A stretch of 64,000 nucleotides of DNA from Rhizobiaceae bacterium (GCA_019635795.1 JAHBYV010000002.1:62001-126000); one strand, 5' to 3'. Positions 33,745-43,638 are shown, counted from the first letter of the stretch. Numbers and translations are program-made. The notes: generated by a model from the letters alone, not told the origin.

Positions 33745-33822
33745 CAAGCGAAAGAGGATAGGAATGCTGCGTAAAAGGGGCGCTGCATTGAACAAGAACG
33801 GGTAGTCCACGGAGGAGTTCGT

Positions 33823-34497
33823 ATGCTTCCTACACAGTGGAAATATTTTCTGTCCGAATTGATTGGGGTTTTCGCGCTGATTTTTATCGGGGCAGGCGCA
33901 GCGATACTGAGCAAGCAAGGTGACGCGGTCAGTTATCTCGGCGTTGCGCTTGCATTTGGGGTCAGCGTAACCTGCATCATTGGCGGTATTTCGACGTCAA
34001 GCGGCGCCCACCTTAACCCCGTGGTGACACTTTCGCTCTGCGCTACTGGTAGGTGTTCGTATAGATGCCTGCTCTATTACACCATCGCGCAAATCATTGG
34101 CGCCTGTCTGGCGTCGGCCGCTTTGTTCGCCCTCTTCGGGCAACGGATCGAAGCGGGCACCACCCGAATCGGCACCGGCGTCAGCCTGGCGAACGGTTTC
34201 ACGGTGGAGATAATTCTGACTTTTTTCCTGGTTTTGACCGTGCTGCGAACAACCAGTGCACTGATCATTGGTTCGGTGGTGTTCTTGGGCGCACTGGTCG
34301 GTGGATACATCACAGGCGCAGGCATGAATCCGGCGCGAAGTTTTGGGCCTGCGCTATTCAGCCATCACTGGGAAAACCACTGGATCTATTGGTTGGCACC
34401 GTTATCCGGGGCGCTGCTCGCTGTCTTGGTTTTCGTCTTGATGGACAAACCCGCCACGCTGCCGAAATGCAGCGATGCAGAATCGAAGAAATCGTGA
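33823..34497 (+). CDS. AqpS-like aquaglyceroporin
   Basis: Membrane channel of 224 residues of the MIP family with six membrane segments. The two pore loops carry HLNPVV in place of the usual NPA, and GMNPARS. MIP channels in arsenic operons let arsenite or methylarsenicals leave the cell down a gradient. It follows arsM by 150 bases and precedes a LysR gene. Confidence 0.88.
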   Translation: MLPTQWKYFLSELIGVFALIFIGAGAAILSKQGDAVSYLGVALAFGVSVTCIIGGISTSSGAHLNPVVTLSLCATGRCSYRCLLYYTIAQIIGACLASAALFALFGQRIEAGTTRIGTGVSLANGFTVEIILTFFLVLTVLRTTSALIIGSVVFLGALVGGYITGAGMNPARSFGPALFSHHWENHWIYWLAPLSGALLAVLVFVLMDKPATLPKCSDAESKKS

Positions 34498-34503
34498 GCG
34501 GCC

Positions 34504-35448
34504 ATGCAACTACGACATCTGCGTTACTTCATTGCAGTCGCTGAAGAACTCCACTTCGCCCGCGCGGCCGAGAGACTGCATATCGAGCAGTCACCGCTGT
34601 CGCGCACTATCAAGGAGTTGGAGGAAGACTTGGGCGAACAGTTGTTTGTCCGAACCAGCCGCAGCACGCGCCTGACGCGGGCTGGCAAGCTGTTTTTGGA
34701 GCATGTTCCGCGCGTGTTCGCTGCCTTGCAGCAGGCCCGCGACAGCGTGAAGGCTGCGGCCAATGGCTTCCACGGCCAGTTGCGTATTGCCCTGTCCGAT
34801 GGCATCACGCCGCCGCGCCTACCGACCTTGCTCGCACTTTGCCGGCAGGAGGAACCAGAAGTCGATATCCGGCTGTTTCAGGTGCCCTTGTCGCAGCAAA
34901 TCAAGGGGCTGCAAGACGACTTGTACGACGTGGGCTTCGCGCAATCGGATGAAGTAGGCGAAGGTATCGCCGCCGAAGCCGTGTGGAATGACCCGTTGAT
35001 GGTGGCGGTGCCAGCACGCCATCATTTGCTCAAGCACCGACGCATCCCGCTGGACGAAGTGCTGCACTTTCCGCTGGTTCTCTGCGACCCGCAAGCATGT
35101 GAGGGCTACGCGCGACAGGTTGAACGTGTGCTGCGCCGCTCTGACCGGGAGCCTCTGATCGTCGAACGTGTTGCCTCATTCGACTTGATGATGGTGGTCG
35201 TATCGGCCGGCTTCGCCCTGGGGCTGGCTGGTGCTCCGCATATCGTGTCCAACCGGGAACCTGGCGTTGTGGCCCGGCCCTTGGCGGGCCGCTCGCCAAT
35301 GCTGACAACCTACTTGTTGCGACGCGAAGACGAGCGTTCGGAAGTGTTGTCCCGATTCATCGAACGGGTGCAGGCGATCGACTTGCCCGAAGGTGTGAGG
35401 CCCGTGCCGCCACCTCAGTCCGAATCACAGGAGGAATTCGAGCTATGA
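34504..35448 (+). CDS. LysR-family transcriptional regulator
   Basis: Regulator of 314 residues with an N-terminal HTH (MQLRHLRYFIAVAEELHFARAAERLHIEQSPLSRTIKELEEDLG) and a substrate-binding-like effector domain. It overlaps the following eexN-like gene by four bases, which ties it to the transfer region more than to the arsenic genes. LysR genes in this position occur in Tn4371-type ICEs. The effector is unknown. Confidence 0.9.
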   Translation: MQLRHLRYFIAVAEELHFARAAERLHIEQSPLSRTIKELEEDLGEQLFVRTSRSTRLTRAGKLFLEHVPRVFAALQQARDSVKAAANGFHGQLRIALSDGITPPRLPTLLALCRQEEPEVDIRLFQVPLSQQIKGLQDDLYDVGFAQSDEVGEGIAAEAVWNDPLMVAVPARHHLLKHRRIPLDEVLHFPLVLCDPQACEGYARQVERVLRRSDREPLIVERVASFDLMMVVVSAGFALGLAGAPHIVSNREPGVVARPLAGRSPMLTTYLLRREDERSEVLSRFIERVQAIDLPEGVRPVPPPQSESQEEFEL

Positions 35449-35708
35449 AGCGAATAACACCTATGCTTGTGGTAGCCGTGCTAACGGCCTGCGGCCCGTC
35501 GGAGACACCCAAGCAGGCCAACGTACCGACCGTGGAGGAACTGGCTGCCGACCCGGCACGGTTGAAGGAACTACGCCAGCAATGCAAAACCGACCGCGCG
35601 ACGCTTGGCGACGTGTTGTGCAACCGTGTGGCCGAAGCTACGCGCAAGCGGTTCTATGGCGACGGCAAGACACCCTACACGCCATTGGAAACGCCACCGA
35701 AGTTCTGA
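35445..35708 (+). CDS. EexN-like lipoprotein (entry exclusion), copy 1
   Basis: Protein of 87 residues with a lipoprotein signal (LVVAVLTACGPS, lipidated Cys at residue 16). The mature part EELAADPARLKELRQQCKTDRATLGDVLCNRVAEATRKRF is the EexN/TrbK-type pattern. It should sit on the inner membrane and hinder entry of a second copy of the element. A paralogue lies in the trb operon at 43306. Confidence 0.8.
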   Translation: MKRITPMLVVAVLTACGPSETPKQANVPTVEELAADPARLKELRQQCKTDRATLGDVLCNRVAEATRKRFYGDGKTPYTPLETPPKF

Positions 35709-35936
35709 TCGCAGTCTTTCGCAAAAAATCCTGTCTTCTTTGCCAACACGCCGCAGCGCGCTCGCGCCTGCGGTGTTTTTACTGGTTTCTTTGCAGCCTG
35801 AAACAATGCTTTTTGCATCATCTTGCTTCCGATAACGGTCTTTGACCGGCACTGACCCGGCACCGATTCTCACGCTATGCGGCACGTCCTTGTGCCGCTC
35901 TTGAACGAGGAATAGCGCAGGAATCGGAGGTCAGTC

Positions 35937-37943
35937 ATGCAAGCTCAGGGCGTGCTGTTCGGGCAGATCGCCGCCGTCTTCGGCATCGTGATCGCCGGCG
36001 TATGGGGTGCAACGCAATGGACAGCAGCCGCCCTGGGCTATCAACTACGCCTTGGCTCGCCCTGGTTTGATTTCTTCGGCACGCCGGTCTATCACCCCTG
36101 GCGGCTGTTCGAGTGGTGGTTTTTCTTCGATGCCTACGCGCCGCATGTCTTCGATATTGGCGGGGCCATCGCGGGCGGTAGCGGCTTGGTGGCGGTGGTG
36201 GTCGCCATCGCCATGTCGGTGTGGCGCTCCCGGCAATCGCGCCTTGTCACCACATACGGCTCGGCACGCTGGGCCGAAGCGGATGACGTTCGCAAGGCCG
36301 GGCTGACGCAACCGGTTGGCGTGTTCCTGGGCAAGTACCGCAACGAGTACCTGCGCCACGAAGGCCCGGAACACGTCCTGACCTTCGCGCCCACGCGCTC
36401 GGGCAAAGGCGTCGGCCTGGTGGTGCCCACGCTGCTTTCGTGGCCCGCATCCGCCGTCATTCACGACATTAAAGGCGAGAACTGGCAGATCACCGCCGGC
36501 TGGCGCTCGCGTTTCTCACATTGCCTGCTGTTCAACCCGACCGATGCAAAGTCGGCAGCCTACAACCCGCTGCTGGAAGTACGGCGCGGCGCGCATGAAG
36601 TGCGCGACGTGCAGAACATCGCGGACATTCTCGTTGACCCCGAAGGGGCGCTGGAGAAGCGCAACCACTGGGAGAAGACCAGCCACGCGCTGCTGGTCGG
36701 AGCCATTCTGCATGTGCTCTATGCGGGCGAGGACAAGACGCTGCGCGGCGTTGCCAACTTCCTCTCCGACCCAGCCAGCCCGTTCGAGCTGACCTTGCAC
36801 CAGATGATGACGACGAAGCACCTGGCCGATGCACCGCACCCGGTTGTCGCGTCCGCTGCCCGCGAAGTGCTGAACAAGTCGGACAACGAGCGTTCGGGCG
36901 TGTTGAGCACCGCCATGTCGTTCCTCGGCCTGTACCGCGACCCCACGGTGGCCGAAGTCACCTCGCGCTGCGACTGGCGCATCGCCGACCTGATCGCATC
37001 CGAGCATCCCGTCTCGCTGTATCTGGTAGTGCCGCCCTCGGACATTTCCCGCACCAAACCGCTCATTCGCCTGATCCTCAACCAGATCGGGCGACGGCTT
37101 ACCGAGTCGCTCGACGGCAGCGACGGCATCGAGCGCCGCCACAAGCTGCTGCTGATGCTCGACGAGTTCCCGGCGCTGGGCCGCCTGGACTTCTTCGAGA
37201 CGGCGCTTGCCTTCATGGCTGGCTACGGCATTCGCAGCTTCCTCATCGCGCAGAGCCTGAATCAGATCGACAAAGCCTACGGCCAGAACCATTCAATTCT
37301 GGACAACTGCCATGTCCGCGTGACGTTTGCGACCAACGACGAACGCACGGCCAAACGGATCTCCGAAACGCTGGGCACCGCCACCGAACTGCGCGCGCAG
37401 CGCAACTATGCCGGCCACCGGCTCGCGCCGTGGCTCGGGCATCTGATGGTGTCGCGGCAGGAAACGGCCCGCCCGCTGCTGACACCGGGCGAAGTCATGC
37501 AGCTTCCGACCGACGAATCAGTGGTCATGGTGTCCAGCGTGGCACCGATCAAGGCGAAGAAGCTGCGCTATTACGCGGACGCCAATTTCAAGCGTCGCGT
37601 GCTGCCACCGCCCACGCTGGCGGACGGGCAGTACGCAGACGCGCCGCCGTCGCGGCCCGACGACTGGAGCGGGCTGGCGATTCCTTCCGTGCCCGCTGCA
37701 CCGGCCACGGCATCCTCCGATGGCCTGGAGAACTCGGCTTCGGCCGACGACGGCGGCCCGCGCCGCCAGCCCGAGCTTTCCGAAACCGTCGCCTACGACC
37801 CCGAGCTGGCCGCGCCCGCGGCCGACCTTGGGCTGCTCGATGACGACGACCTGCCGCTTCCCCTTCCTCGCCAGCTTGATCCGGCCATGCAGCGCACGGC
37901 CCGGCTGGCTTCCCTCGACCCCAACGACGGAATCGAGCTATGA
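35937..37943 (+). CDS. traG: TraG/VirD4 type IV coupling protein
   Basis: Coupling ATPase of 668 residues that brings the relaxase-DNA complex to the secretion channel. Two N-terminal membrane segments (about 5-30 and 75-98), Walker A APTRSGKGVGLV, Walker B LLLMLDEFPALG and the RSFLIAQSLNQI motif are present, followed by an acidic C-terminal tail. It overlaps the CopG-like gene by four bases and heads the transfer operon. Confidence 0.95.
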   Translation: MQAQGVLFGQIAAVFGIVIAGVWGATQWTAAALGYQLRLGSPWFDFFGTPVYHPWRLFEWWFFFDAYAPHVFDIGGAIAGGSGLVAVVVAIAMSVWRSRQSRLVTTYGSARWAEADDVRKAGLTQPVGVFLGKYRNEYLRHEGPEHVLTFAPTRSGKGVGLVVPTLLSWPASAVIHDIKGENWQITAGWRSRFSHCLLFNPTDAKSAAYNPLLEVRRGAHEVRDVQNIADILVDPEGALEKRNHWEKTSHALLVGAILHVLYAGEDKTLRGVANFLSDPASPFELTLHQMMTTKHLADAPHPVVASAAREVLNKSDNERSGVLSTAMSFLGLYRDPTVAEVTSRCDWRIADLIASEHPVSLYLVVPPSDISRTKPLIRLILNQIGRRLTESLDGSDGIERRHKLLLMLDEFPALGRLDFFETALAFMAGYGIRSFLIAQSLNQIDKAYGQNHSILDNCHVRVTFATNDERTAKRISETLGTATELRAQRNYAGHRLAPWLGHLMVSRQETARPLLTPGEVMQLPTDESVVMVSSVAPIKAKKLRYYADANFKRRVLPPPTLADGQYADAPPSRPDDWSGLAIPSVPAAPATASSDGLENSASADDGGPRRQPELSETVAYDPELAAPAADLGLLDDDDLPLPLPRQLDPAMQRTARLASLDPNDGIEL

Positions 37944-38404
37944 GCCATTACCGCCTGAATCTCTTTATCCAGCCCGAGCACGCCAAGCGCCTGGACGAGC
38001 TGGCCGCCAAGAAGGGCGTTTCCAAGTCGTCCATCGTCGCGGCGGCGCTCGCATCGTGGCTGTCGCCCGATGCCGCCGACCAGCGCGAGGCGGCCATCGC
38101 CAAGCGGCTGGATAGCCTGTCGCGCCATGCCGAGCGCATGGAGCGCGACCAGAACATCGCCATCGAAACGCTGGCGCTGTTCATCCGTTACTACCTCACG
38201 GTCAGCACGCCAGTCCCCGAGGCGCACCAAGAGGCTGCCCGCGCACAGGGCAAAGCGCGCTTCGAGCAGTTCACCGAGCAACTTGGCCGCCACCTGCTGC
38301 GGGGCCGCAGCCTGGTGCGCGACGTGGTGGAGGAACTGCATCCCGACCCAATGCGGATGGAAGACGCGGCGGCAGCCGCACAAGCGCAGGAGCGTGCGTC
38401 ATGA
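37940..38404 (+). CDS. CopG-like ribbon-helix-helix protein
   Basis: Protein of 154 residues with an N-terminal ribbon-helix-helix (YRLNLFIQPEHAKRLDELAAKKGVSKSSIVAAALASWL) and a helical remainder. It is found between traG and trbB in Tn4371-like elements. It could regulate the trb operon or assist relaxosome formation. It overlaps traG and trbB by four bases each. Confidence 0.85.
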   Translation: MSHYRLNLFIQPEHAKRLDELAAKKGVSKSSIVAAALASWLSPDAADQREAAIAKRLDSLSRHAERMERDQNIAIETLALFIRYYLTVSTPVPEAHQEAARAQGKARFEQFTEQLGRHLLRGRSLVRDVVEELHPDPMRMEDAAAAAQAQERAS

Positions 38405-39453
38405 GCGCCGTTCCGCAGTCCATGAGCGCCACGTCGCTCGACCGCCGCATCCAGATGCTGCGCACGGCGATGGGGCCGCTGATCGCCGCCGCGCTCGAAG
38501 ACCCGGACGTGGTGGAGGTGATGCTGAATCCTGATCGCACCCTTTGGGTGGATCGGCTTTCCAGTGGGCGCGCGCCGATGGGCGTGGAACTGCCCGATGC
38601 GGACGGCGAGCGAATCATCCGCCTGGTCGCAGCCCACGTCGGCGCAGAAGTCCATCGCGGCCAGCCGCTGCTGTCCGCCGAGTTGCCCGAAACGGGCGAA
38701 CGCTTCGAGGGCATCTTGCCGCCGGCAGCACCGGGGCCGGCTTTCGCGCTGCGCAAGCGCGCCATCGGCGTGATTCCGCTGGAGCGGTACGTCATCGACA
38801 GGATGATGACCAGCGCGCAGGCGGGCTTTCTCGTTCGCGCCGTGCGCGAGCGGCAGAACGTCTTGATCGCCGGCGCCACCAGCAGCGGCAAAACCACGCT
38901 CGCCAATGCGCTGCTAGCCGAGATCGCCGCCACGGGCGACCGCGTGCTCGTGCTCGAAGACACGGTGGAGCTGCAATGCGCGGCCCGCGACCACGTTCCC
39001 CTGCGCACCCGCGCAGGCGTGGTGTCGATGACCGAGCTGGTGCGCTCGTCCATGCGCCTGCGGCCTGATCGCGTCGTCGTTGGCGAAGTGCGCGGCGCCG
39101 AGGCACTGGATCTCATCAAGGTGTGGGGCACGGGCCACCCCGGCGGCATCGCCACGATCCATGCCGGCTCCGCGCTCGGCGCGCTGCTGCGCCTGGAGCA
39201 ACTGATTCTCGAAGTGGCGGTGAATCCGCCCCGTGCGCTGATTGCCGAGGCGGTCAACGTGGTGATCCACATCGCCGGACGCGGGCGCAAGCGCCGCATC
39301 GAGAGCATCGCCCGCGTCGTCGGCTTCGACGGCGTGGGCTACCAACTGGCGGACGCGCTGGAAACGCCGTTTCCCGAGCTTCCGCCACTTCCCAATGCCG
39401 CACCCGCTGCGGCGACTTCCCCAACCCCTGACTCACTTGGAGAACTGCCATGA
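38401..39453 (+). CDS. trbB: TrbB: conjugal transfer ATPase (VirB11)
   Basis: Secretion ATPase of 350 residues. An N-terminal PAS-like domain precedes Walker A (GATSSGKTTLAN), the Asp box (VLVLEDTVELQC), Walker B region (RVVVGEVRGAEALDLIK) and His box (GHPGGIATIHAGSA). It is a cytoplasmic hexamer that powers pilus assembly or substrate transfer. Confidence 0.95.
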   Translation: MSAVPQSMSATSLDRRIQMLRTAMGPLIAAALEDPDVVEVMLNPDRTLWVDRLSSGRAPMGVELPDADGERIIRLVAAHVGAEVHRGQPLLSAELPETGERFEGILPPAAPGPAFALRKRAIGVIPLERYVIDRMMTSAQAGFLVRAVRERQNVLIAGATSSGKTTLANALLAEIAATGDRVLVLEDTVELQCAARDHVPLRTRAGVVSMTELVRSSMRLRPDRVVVGEVRGAEALDLIKVWGTGHPGGIATIHAGSALGALLRLEQLILEVAVNPPRALIAEAVNVVIHIAGRGRKRRIESIARVVGFDGVGYQLADALETPFPELPPLPNAAPAAATSPTPDSLGELP

Positions 39454-39833
39454 CGCAGATGACTTTTCCTGCTTTCCGTTTTTCTGCAAATCCGGCATTG
39501 CGTCTTGCGCGGCTGCGCTGCCTGGCCCGCCCTGCGGGGCAAGGGCTGCTGCTGGCCGCGCTGCTGTTGTTCCTGGCCGGAACCGCGCAGGCCGCCGGTT
39601 CCTCGATGCCGTGGGAAGGCCCGCTGCAATCCATCCTCGAATCCATCCAGGGGCCGGTGGCGCGCATCGTCGCGGTCATCATCATCATTGCCACGGGCCT
39701 CGCGCTCGCGTTCGGCGACACGTCCGGCGGATTCCGCAAGCTGATCCAGATCGTCTTCGGTCTGTCCATCGCATTCGCCGCTTCGAGTTTCTTCCTGTCG
39801 TTCTTCAGCTTCTCCGGCGGGGCGGTCGTATGA
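39450..39833 (+). CDS. trbC: TrbC: pilin subunit (VirB2)
   Basis: Prepilin of 127 residues with a long N-terminal signal (hydrophobic 35-50, ending GTAQAAGSSMPWEGPLQ) and two membrane segments (RIVAVIIIIATGLALAFG and IVFGLSIAFAASSFFLSF). Probably matured with help from TraF. Confidence 0.92.
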   Translation: MTQMTFPAFRFSANPALRLARLRCLARPAGQGLLLAALLLFLAGTAQAAGSSMPWEGPLQSILESIQGPVARIVAVIIIIATGLALAFGDTSGGFRKLIQIVFGLSIAFAASSFFLSFFSFSGGAVV

Positions 39834-40102
39834 GTGCTCCGGACACCTTCGCGGCCGGCTTCGAGGTGCCGCTGCATCGGTCGCTCACGGAGCCGATTCT
39901 GCTGGGCGGTGCGCCGCGCACCGTGGCGATCGCCAACGGCACGCTGGCCGCGGCTGTCGGCCTGGGCCTGCAACTGTGGATTCCCGGCGTGGTGCTCTGG
40001 ATCGTCGGCCATTCTTTGGCGGTGTGGGGTGCGCGCGTTGATCCGCAGTTCATGCAGGTCTTCGCCCGGCACATCAAGCACCGCCCGCTGCTGGACGTGT
40101 GA
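39830..40102 (+). CDS. trbD: TrbD: VirB3-like membrane protein
   Basis: Protein of 90 residues with the VirB3 pattern (FEVPLHRSLTEPILLGGAPR) and a double hydrophobic segment (LAAAVGLGLQLWIPGVVLWIVGHSLAVW). Start overlaps the trbC stop. Confidence 0.93.
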   Translation: MSAPDTFAAGFEVPLHRSLTEPILLGGAPRTVAIANGTLAAAVGLGLQLWIPGVVLWIVGHSLAVWGARVDPQFMQVFARHIKHRPLLDV

Positions 40103-40117
40103 GGGGAGGACGCCGCG

Positions 40118-42571
40118 ATGCTGAATCTCGCCGAATATCGCCAGCGCCCGGCCTTGCTTGCCGACTGGCTGCCCTGGGCCGGGCTGGTCGCACCGGGCGT
40201 CGTCTTGAACAAGGATGGCAGTTTCCAGCGCACGGCCCGGTTTCGCGGGCCTGACCTCGACAGCGCGACGCAAGGCGAGCTGATAGCCACGTCGGCGCGG
40301 TTGAACAACGCGCTGCGCCGAATGGGATCGGGCTGGGCGCTGTTCATTGAAGCCGAACGCCGTCCCGCTGCCGACTATCCGCACTCGGAGTTTCCTGAGC
40401 CGCTGTCGTGGCTGGTGGACGAGGAACGTCGCGCCACCTTCGAGGACTCGGGCAACCACTTCGAGAGCGGCTATCACCTGACGCTGGTGTATCTGCCGCC
40501 CGAAGAATCACGCGCCCGCGCAGCGGGCATGCTGTACGAAAACCGGCCCACCGAAGGCGTGGACTGGCGCGGCCGACTCGATGCCTTCGTGGCGGAAACT
40601 GATCGCGTCTTTGACCTGCTCGATGGCGTGATGCCGGAAATCGCCTGGCTCGACGACAGCCAGACGCTGACCTACCTGCACGCGACCATCTCGACGCGGC
40701 GCTACCGCGTCGGCGTGCCCGAAGTGCCGTTCCACATCGACGCACTGCTGACCGACTCCGCGCTGGTCGGCGGCCTGGCGCCCATGCTGGGCGACCAACA
40801 CCTGCGGGTGGTGTCGGTGCGGGGCTTCCCGACCTCGACGTGGCCGGGGATTCTGGACGACCTCAACCGCCTGGGCTTTGCGTATCGCTGGAGTACGCGG
40901 TTTCTCTGCCTGGACAAAGCCGAGGCGGAAAAAGAACTTTCCCGCCTCCGTCGCCAGTGGTTCGCCAAGCGCAAGAACGTCGTCGCGCTGCTGCGCGAAA
41001 CGATCTTCCAGCAGGAAAGCCCGCTGGTCGATACCGACGCCAGCAACAAAGCCGCCGACGCCGATGCAGCCTTGCAGGAGCTGGGCAGTGATCAAGTCGC
41101 CTTCGGCTACCTCACCGCCACGGTGACGGTGCTCGATGCCGACCCGGCCGTGGCCGACGAGAAGCTGCGTATGGTGGAGCGCGTCATCCAAGGCCGGGGC
41201 TTCGTCACCATCCCCGAAACGCTCAACGCCGTGGATGCGTGGCTGTCGTCCATTCCCGGCAACGCCTATGCCAATGTCCGGCAGCCCATCGTCTCGACGC
41301 TGAACCTGGCGCACATGATGCCGCTGTCGGCGGTATGGGCTGGCCCGGAGAAGAACGAACACCTCGACGGCCCGCCGGCCATCGTCACCCGCACCGATGG
41401 CGCCACGCCATTCCGATTTGTTACGCACATCGGCGACGTGGGGCACATGGCCGTGGTCGGCCCGACCGGCATGGGCAAATCCGCATTTCTAGCCGTGTTG
41501 GCGATGCAGTTTCGCCGCTATCCGCGTTCGCGCATCTTCGCATTCGACATGGGGCGCTCGATGCGCGCCACGATCCTCGGGCTGGGCGGCGAGCACTACG
41601 ACCTGGGTGTCGATGGCGACATCGCGTTCCAGCCGCTCGCGCGCATCGACCGCGATGGCTATCGCACCTGGGCGGCCGAATGGGTGGAAGGCCGGCTGCT
41701 GCATGAAGGCGTGGCGGTCGGACCCGACGAGAAGGCGGCCATCTGGTCGGCGCTGGGCAGCCTTGTCGGTGCGCCGCTGGAGCAGCGCACGATGACCGGC
41801 CTGTCGGTGCTGCTGCAATCGAACGCGCTGCGCCAGGCACTCGCGCCCTACGTGCTCGGTGGCGCGCACGGCAAGCTGCTGGACGCCGACCACGACCGGC
41901 TGGGTACGGCCGACGTGCAGTGTTTCGAGATGGAGGAATTGATGGCCAGCCCGGCCGCCGTGCGGTCGGTTCTGGGCTATCTGTTCGCGCGCTTCGATGA
42001 GCGTTTCGACGGCGCACCGACCCTGCTGATTCTCGATGAGTCCTGGCTGTTCCTGGACGACCCGATGTTCGCCGCGCGTATCCGCCAGTGGCTCAAGACG
42101 CTGCGCAAGAAGAACGTCAGCGTCATCTTCGCCACGCAGAGCCTCGCTGACATCCAGAACTCCAGCATCGCGTCCGCGATCATCGAAAGCTGCGCCATCC
42201 GCATCTTCCTGCCGAACCCGCAGGCGACCGAGCCGCAGATTCGCACGATCTATCAGGGCTTCGGCCTCAACAGCCGGCAGATCGAAATCGTCGCCACCGC
42301 GCAGCCCAAGCGCGACTACTACTACCAATCCCGCCTCGGCAACCGCCTGTTCGACCTCGACTTGGGGTCGGCGACGCTGGCGTTTGCGGGCGCTTCTACG
42401 CCGCAAGACCAGCGCGACATAGACCGCGTGCTGCTGGACGCTGGCGCACCCGGCTTCGCGGGCGCCTGGCTGCGCCATCGCGGCCTCGATTGGGCCGCCG
42501 ACCTGCTGCCCTCATTCCCCGGCCTCGCGCCGGGTTCCCTCGCTGACCAACCTCTGGAGAACCTGCCATGA
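40118..42571 (+). CDS. trbE: TrbE: type IV secretion ATPase (VirB4)
   Basis: Large ATPase of 817 residues. Walker A GPTGMGKSAFLA, Walker B LLILDESWLFLDD and the following SVIFATQSLADI are all present. It energises pilus assembly at the inner membrane. Length is normal for TrbE. It overlaps trbJ by four bases. Confidence 0.96.
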   Translation: MLNLAEYRQRPALLADWLPWAGLVAPGVVLNKDGSFQRTARFRGPDLDSATQGELIATSARLNNALRRMGSGWALFIEAERRPAADYPHSEFPEPLSWLVDEERRATFEDSGNHFESGYHLTLVYLPPEESRARAAGMLYENRPTEGVDWRGRLDAFVAETDRVFDLLDGVMPEIAWLDDSQTLTYLHATISTRRYRVGVPEVPFHIDALLTDSALVGGLAPMLGDQHLRVVSVRGFPTSTWPGILDDLNRLGFAYRWSTRFLCLDKAEAEKELSRLRRQWFAKRKNVVALLRETIFQQESPLVDTDASNKAADADAALQELGSDQVAFGYLTATVTVLDADPAVADEKLRMVERVIQGRGFVTIPETLNAVDAWLSSIPGNAYANVRQPIVSTLNLAHMMPLSAVWAGPEKNEHLDGPPAIVTRTDGATPFRFVTHIGDVGHMAVVGPTGMGKSAFLAVLAMQFRRYPRSRIFAFDMGRSMRATILGLGGEHYDLGVDGDIAFQPLARIDRDGYRTWAAEWVEGRLLHEGVAVGPDEKAAIWSALGSLVGAPLEQRTMTGLSVLLQSNALRQALAPYVLGGAHGKLLDADHDRLGTADVQCFEMEELMASPAAVRSVLGYLFARFDERFDGAPTLLILDESWLFLDDPMFAARIRQWLKTLRKKNVSVIFATQSLADIQNSSIASAIIESCAIRIFLPNPQATEPQIRTIYQGFGLNSRQIEIVATAQPKRDYYYQSRLGNRLFDLDLGSATLAFAGASTPQDQRDIDRVLLDAGAPGFAGAWLRHRGLDWAADLLPSFPGLAPGSLADQPLENLP

Positions 42572-43293
42572 AAAAGCGTCTTGTCGCCGCCGCCGTCGCG
42601 GCCATGCTTTGCACCGCCACCGCCCATGCGCAATGGGTCGTGGTCGATCCCACGAACCTCGTGCAGAACACGCTGACCGCGATCCGCACGCTGGAGCAGA
42701 TCAACAACCAGATCCAGCAGCTCCAGAACGAAGCGCAGATGCTGATGAACCAGGCGCGCAACCTCGCCAGTCTGCCGTCCAGCGTGGTCGGCCAGTTGCG
42801 CGCCAACCTGGCAACGACCGAGCGACTGATCGCCCAGGCCAGGGGCTTGGCCTACGACGTGACGAATCTTGATCGGGAGTTCGCGCGCCTGTACCCGGAG
42901 CAATACGCCGCGACCGTCAGCGGCGACCAGATGTACCGCGATGCGCAGGAGCGTTGGCGGAACACGCTCCACGGCTTGCAGACCACCATGCAGATGCAGG
43001 CGCAGGTGTCACAGAACCTGGGCGAAGACGAAAGCGTGCTGGCCGATCTCGTTGGCAAGAGCCAGTCGGCCGAAGGTGCGTTGCAGGCGATGCAGGCCAT
43101 GAATCAGTTGCTGGCCTTGCAGGCCAAGCAGTCGATCCAATCGCAGCGGCTCCAGATCACGCAAGACCGGGCGGCGTCGCTGGAGCTGGCGCGGCAGGCG
43201 GCAGCCACGGAGCGCGCCCGCGAAGTGCGGCGGCGTTTCCTGGGCGAAGGCACGCCGTACACGCCCCAGTCAGTGAACTTCTACGGCAACTGA
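42568..43293 (+). CDS. trbJ: TrbJ: VirB5-like minor pilus protein
   Basis: Periplasmic protein of 241 residues with a signal peptide (AAAVAAMLCTATAHAQ) and a long helical, Gln-rich body (LEQINNQIQQLQNEAQMLMNQARNLASL). TrbJ works at the pilus tip or base. Confidence 0.93.
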   Translation: MKKRLVAAAVAAMLCTATAHAQWVVVDPTNLVQNTLTAIRTLEQINNQIQQLQNEAQMLMNQARNLASLPSSVVGQLRANLATTERLIAQARGLAYDVTNLDREFARLYPEQYAATVSGDQMYRDAQERWRNTLHGLQTTMQMQAQVSQNLGEDESVLADLVGKSQSAEGALQAMQAMNQLLALQAKQSIQSQRLQITQDRAASLELARQAAATERAREVRRRFLGEGTPYTPQSVNFYGN

Positions 43294-43305
43294 CGGGAGG
43301 CCGCC

Positions 43306-43638
43306 ATGCGATGCGTCCTCGCCCCGTCTGTTGTGGTGCTTGTCGTGCTGCTGGCCGCTTGCGGCAAGCAGCCGGCCGACAACCTTGCCGATGCTCTGGC
43401 CGCCGATCCCGTGCGGCTGAAGGCATTGCGCGCGCAATGCGCGGCAGACCGGCAGGCCGCGGGCGAGGACGCTTGCCGCGCCGCCGCCGAAGCCTTCCGG
43501 CGGCGCTTCTTCTCCGGCCAGGCTGGGCCGGATGAATACCAGACCTTGGCCGACCTGCCGCCGATCCCGCCGAGCTTCGATGAACCGGCCGATGGCATGG
43601 CGCCGGCCGTTCCCGCCGAACCGGAGGACACGCCATGA
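43306..43638 (+). CDS. EexN/TrbK-like lipoprotein (entry exclusion), copy 2
   Basis: Lipoprotein of 110 residues (signal VVVLVVLLAACGKQ) in the usual trbK place between trbJ and trbL. Its DALAADPVRLKALRAQCAADRQAAGEDACRAAAEAFRRRFF aligns with the 35445 protein, so the two are paralogues. Expected to block redundant entry of a second ICE. Confidence 0.85.
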   Translation: MRCVLAPSVVVLVVLLAACGKQPADNLADALAADPVRLKALRAQCAADRQAAGEDACRAAAEAFRRRFFSGQAGPDEYQTLADLPPIPPSFDEPADGMAPAVPAEPEDTP

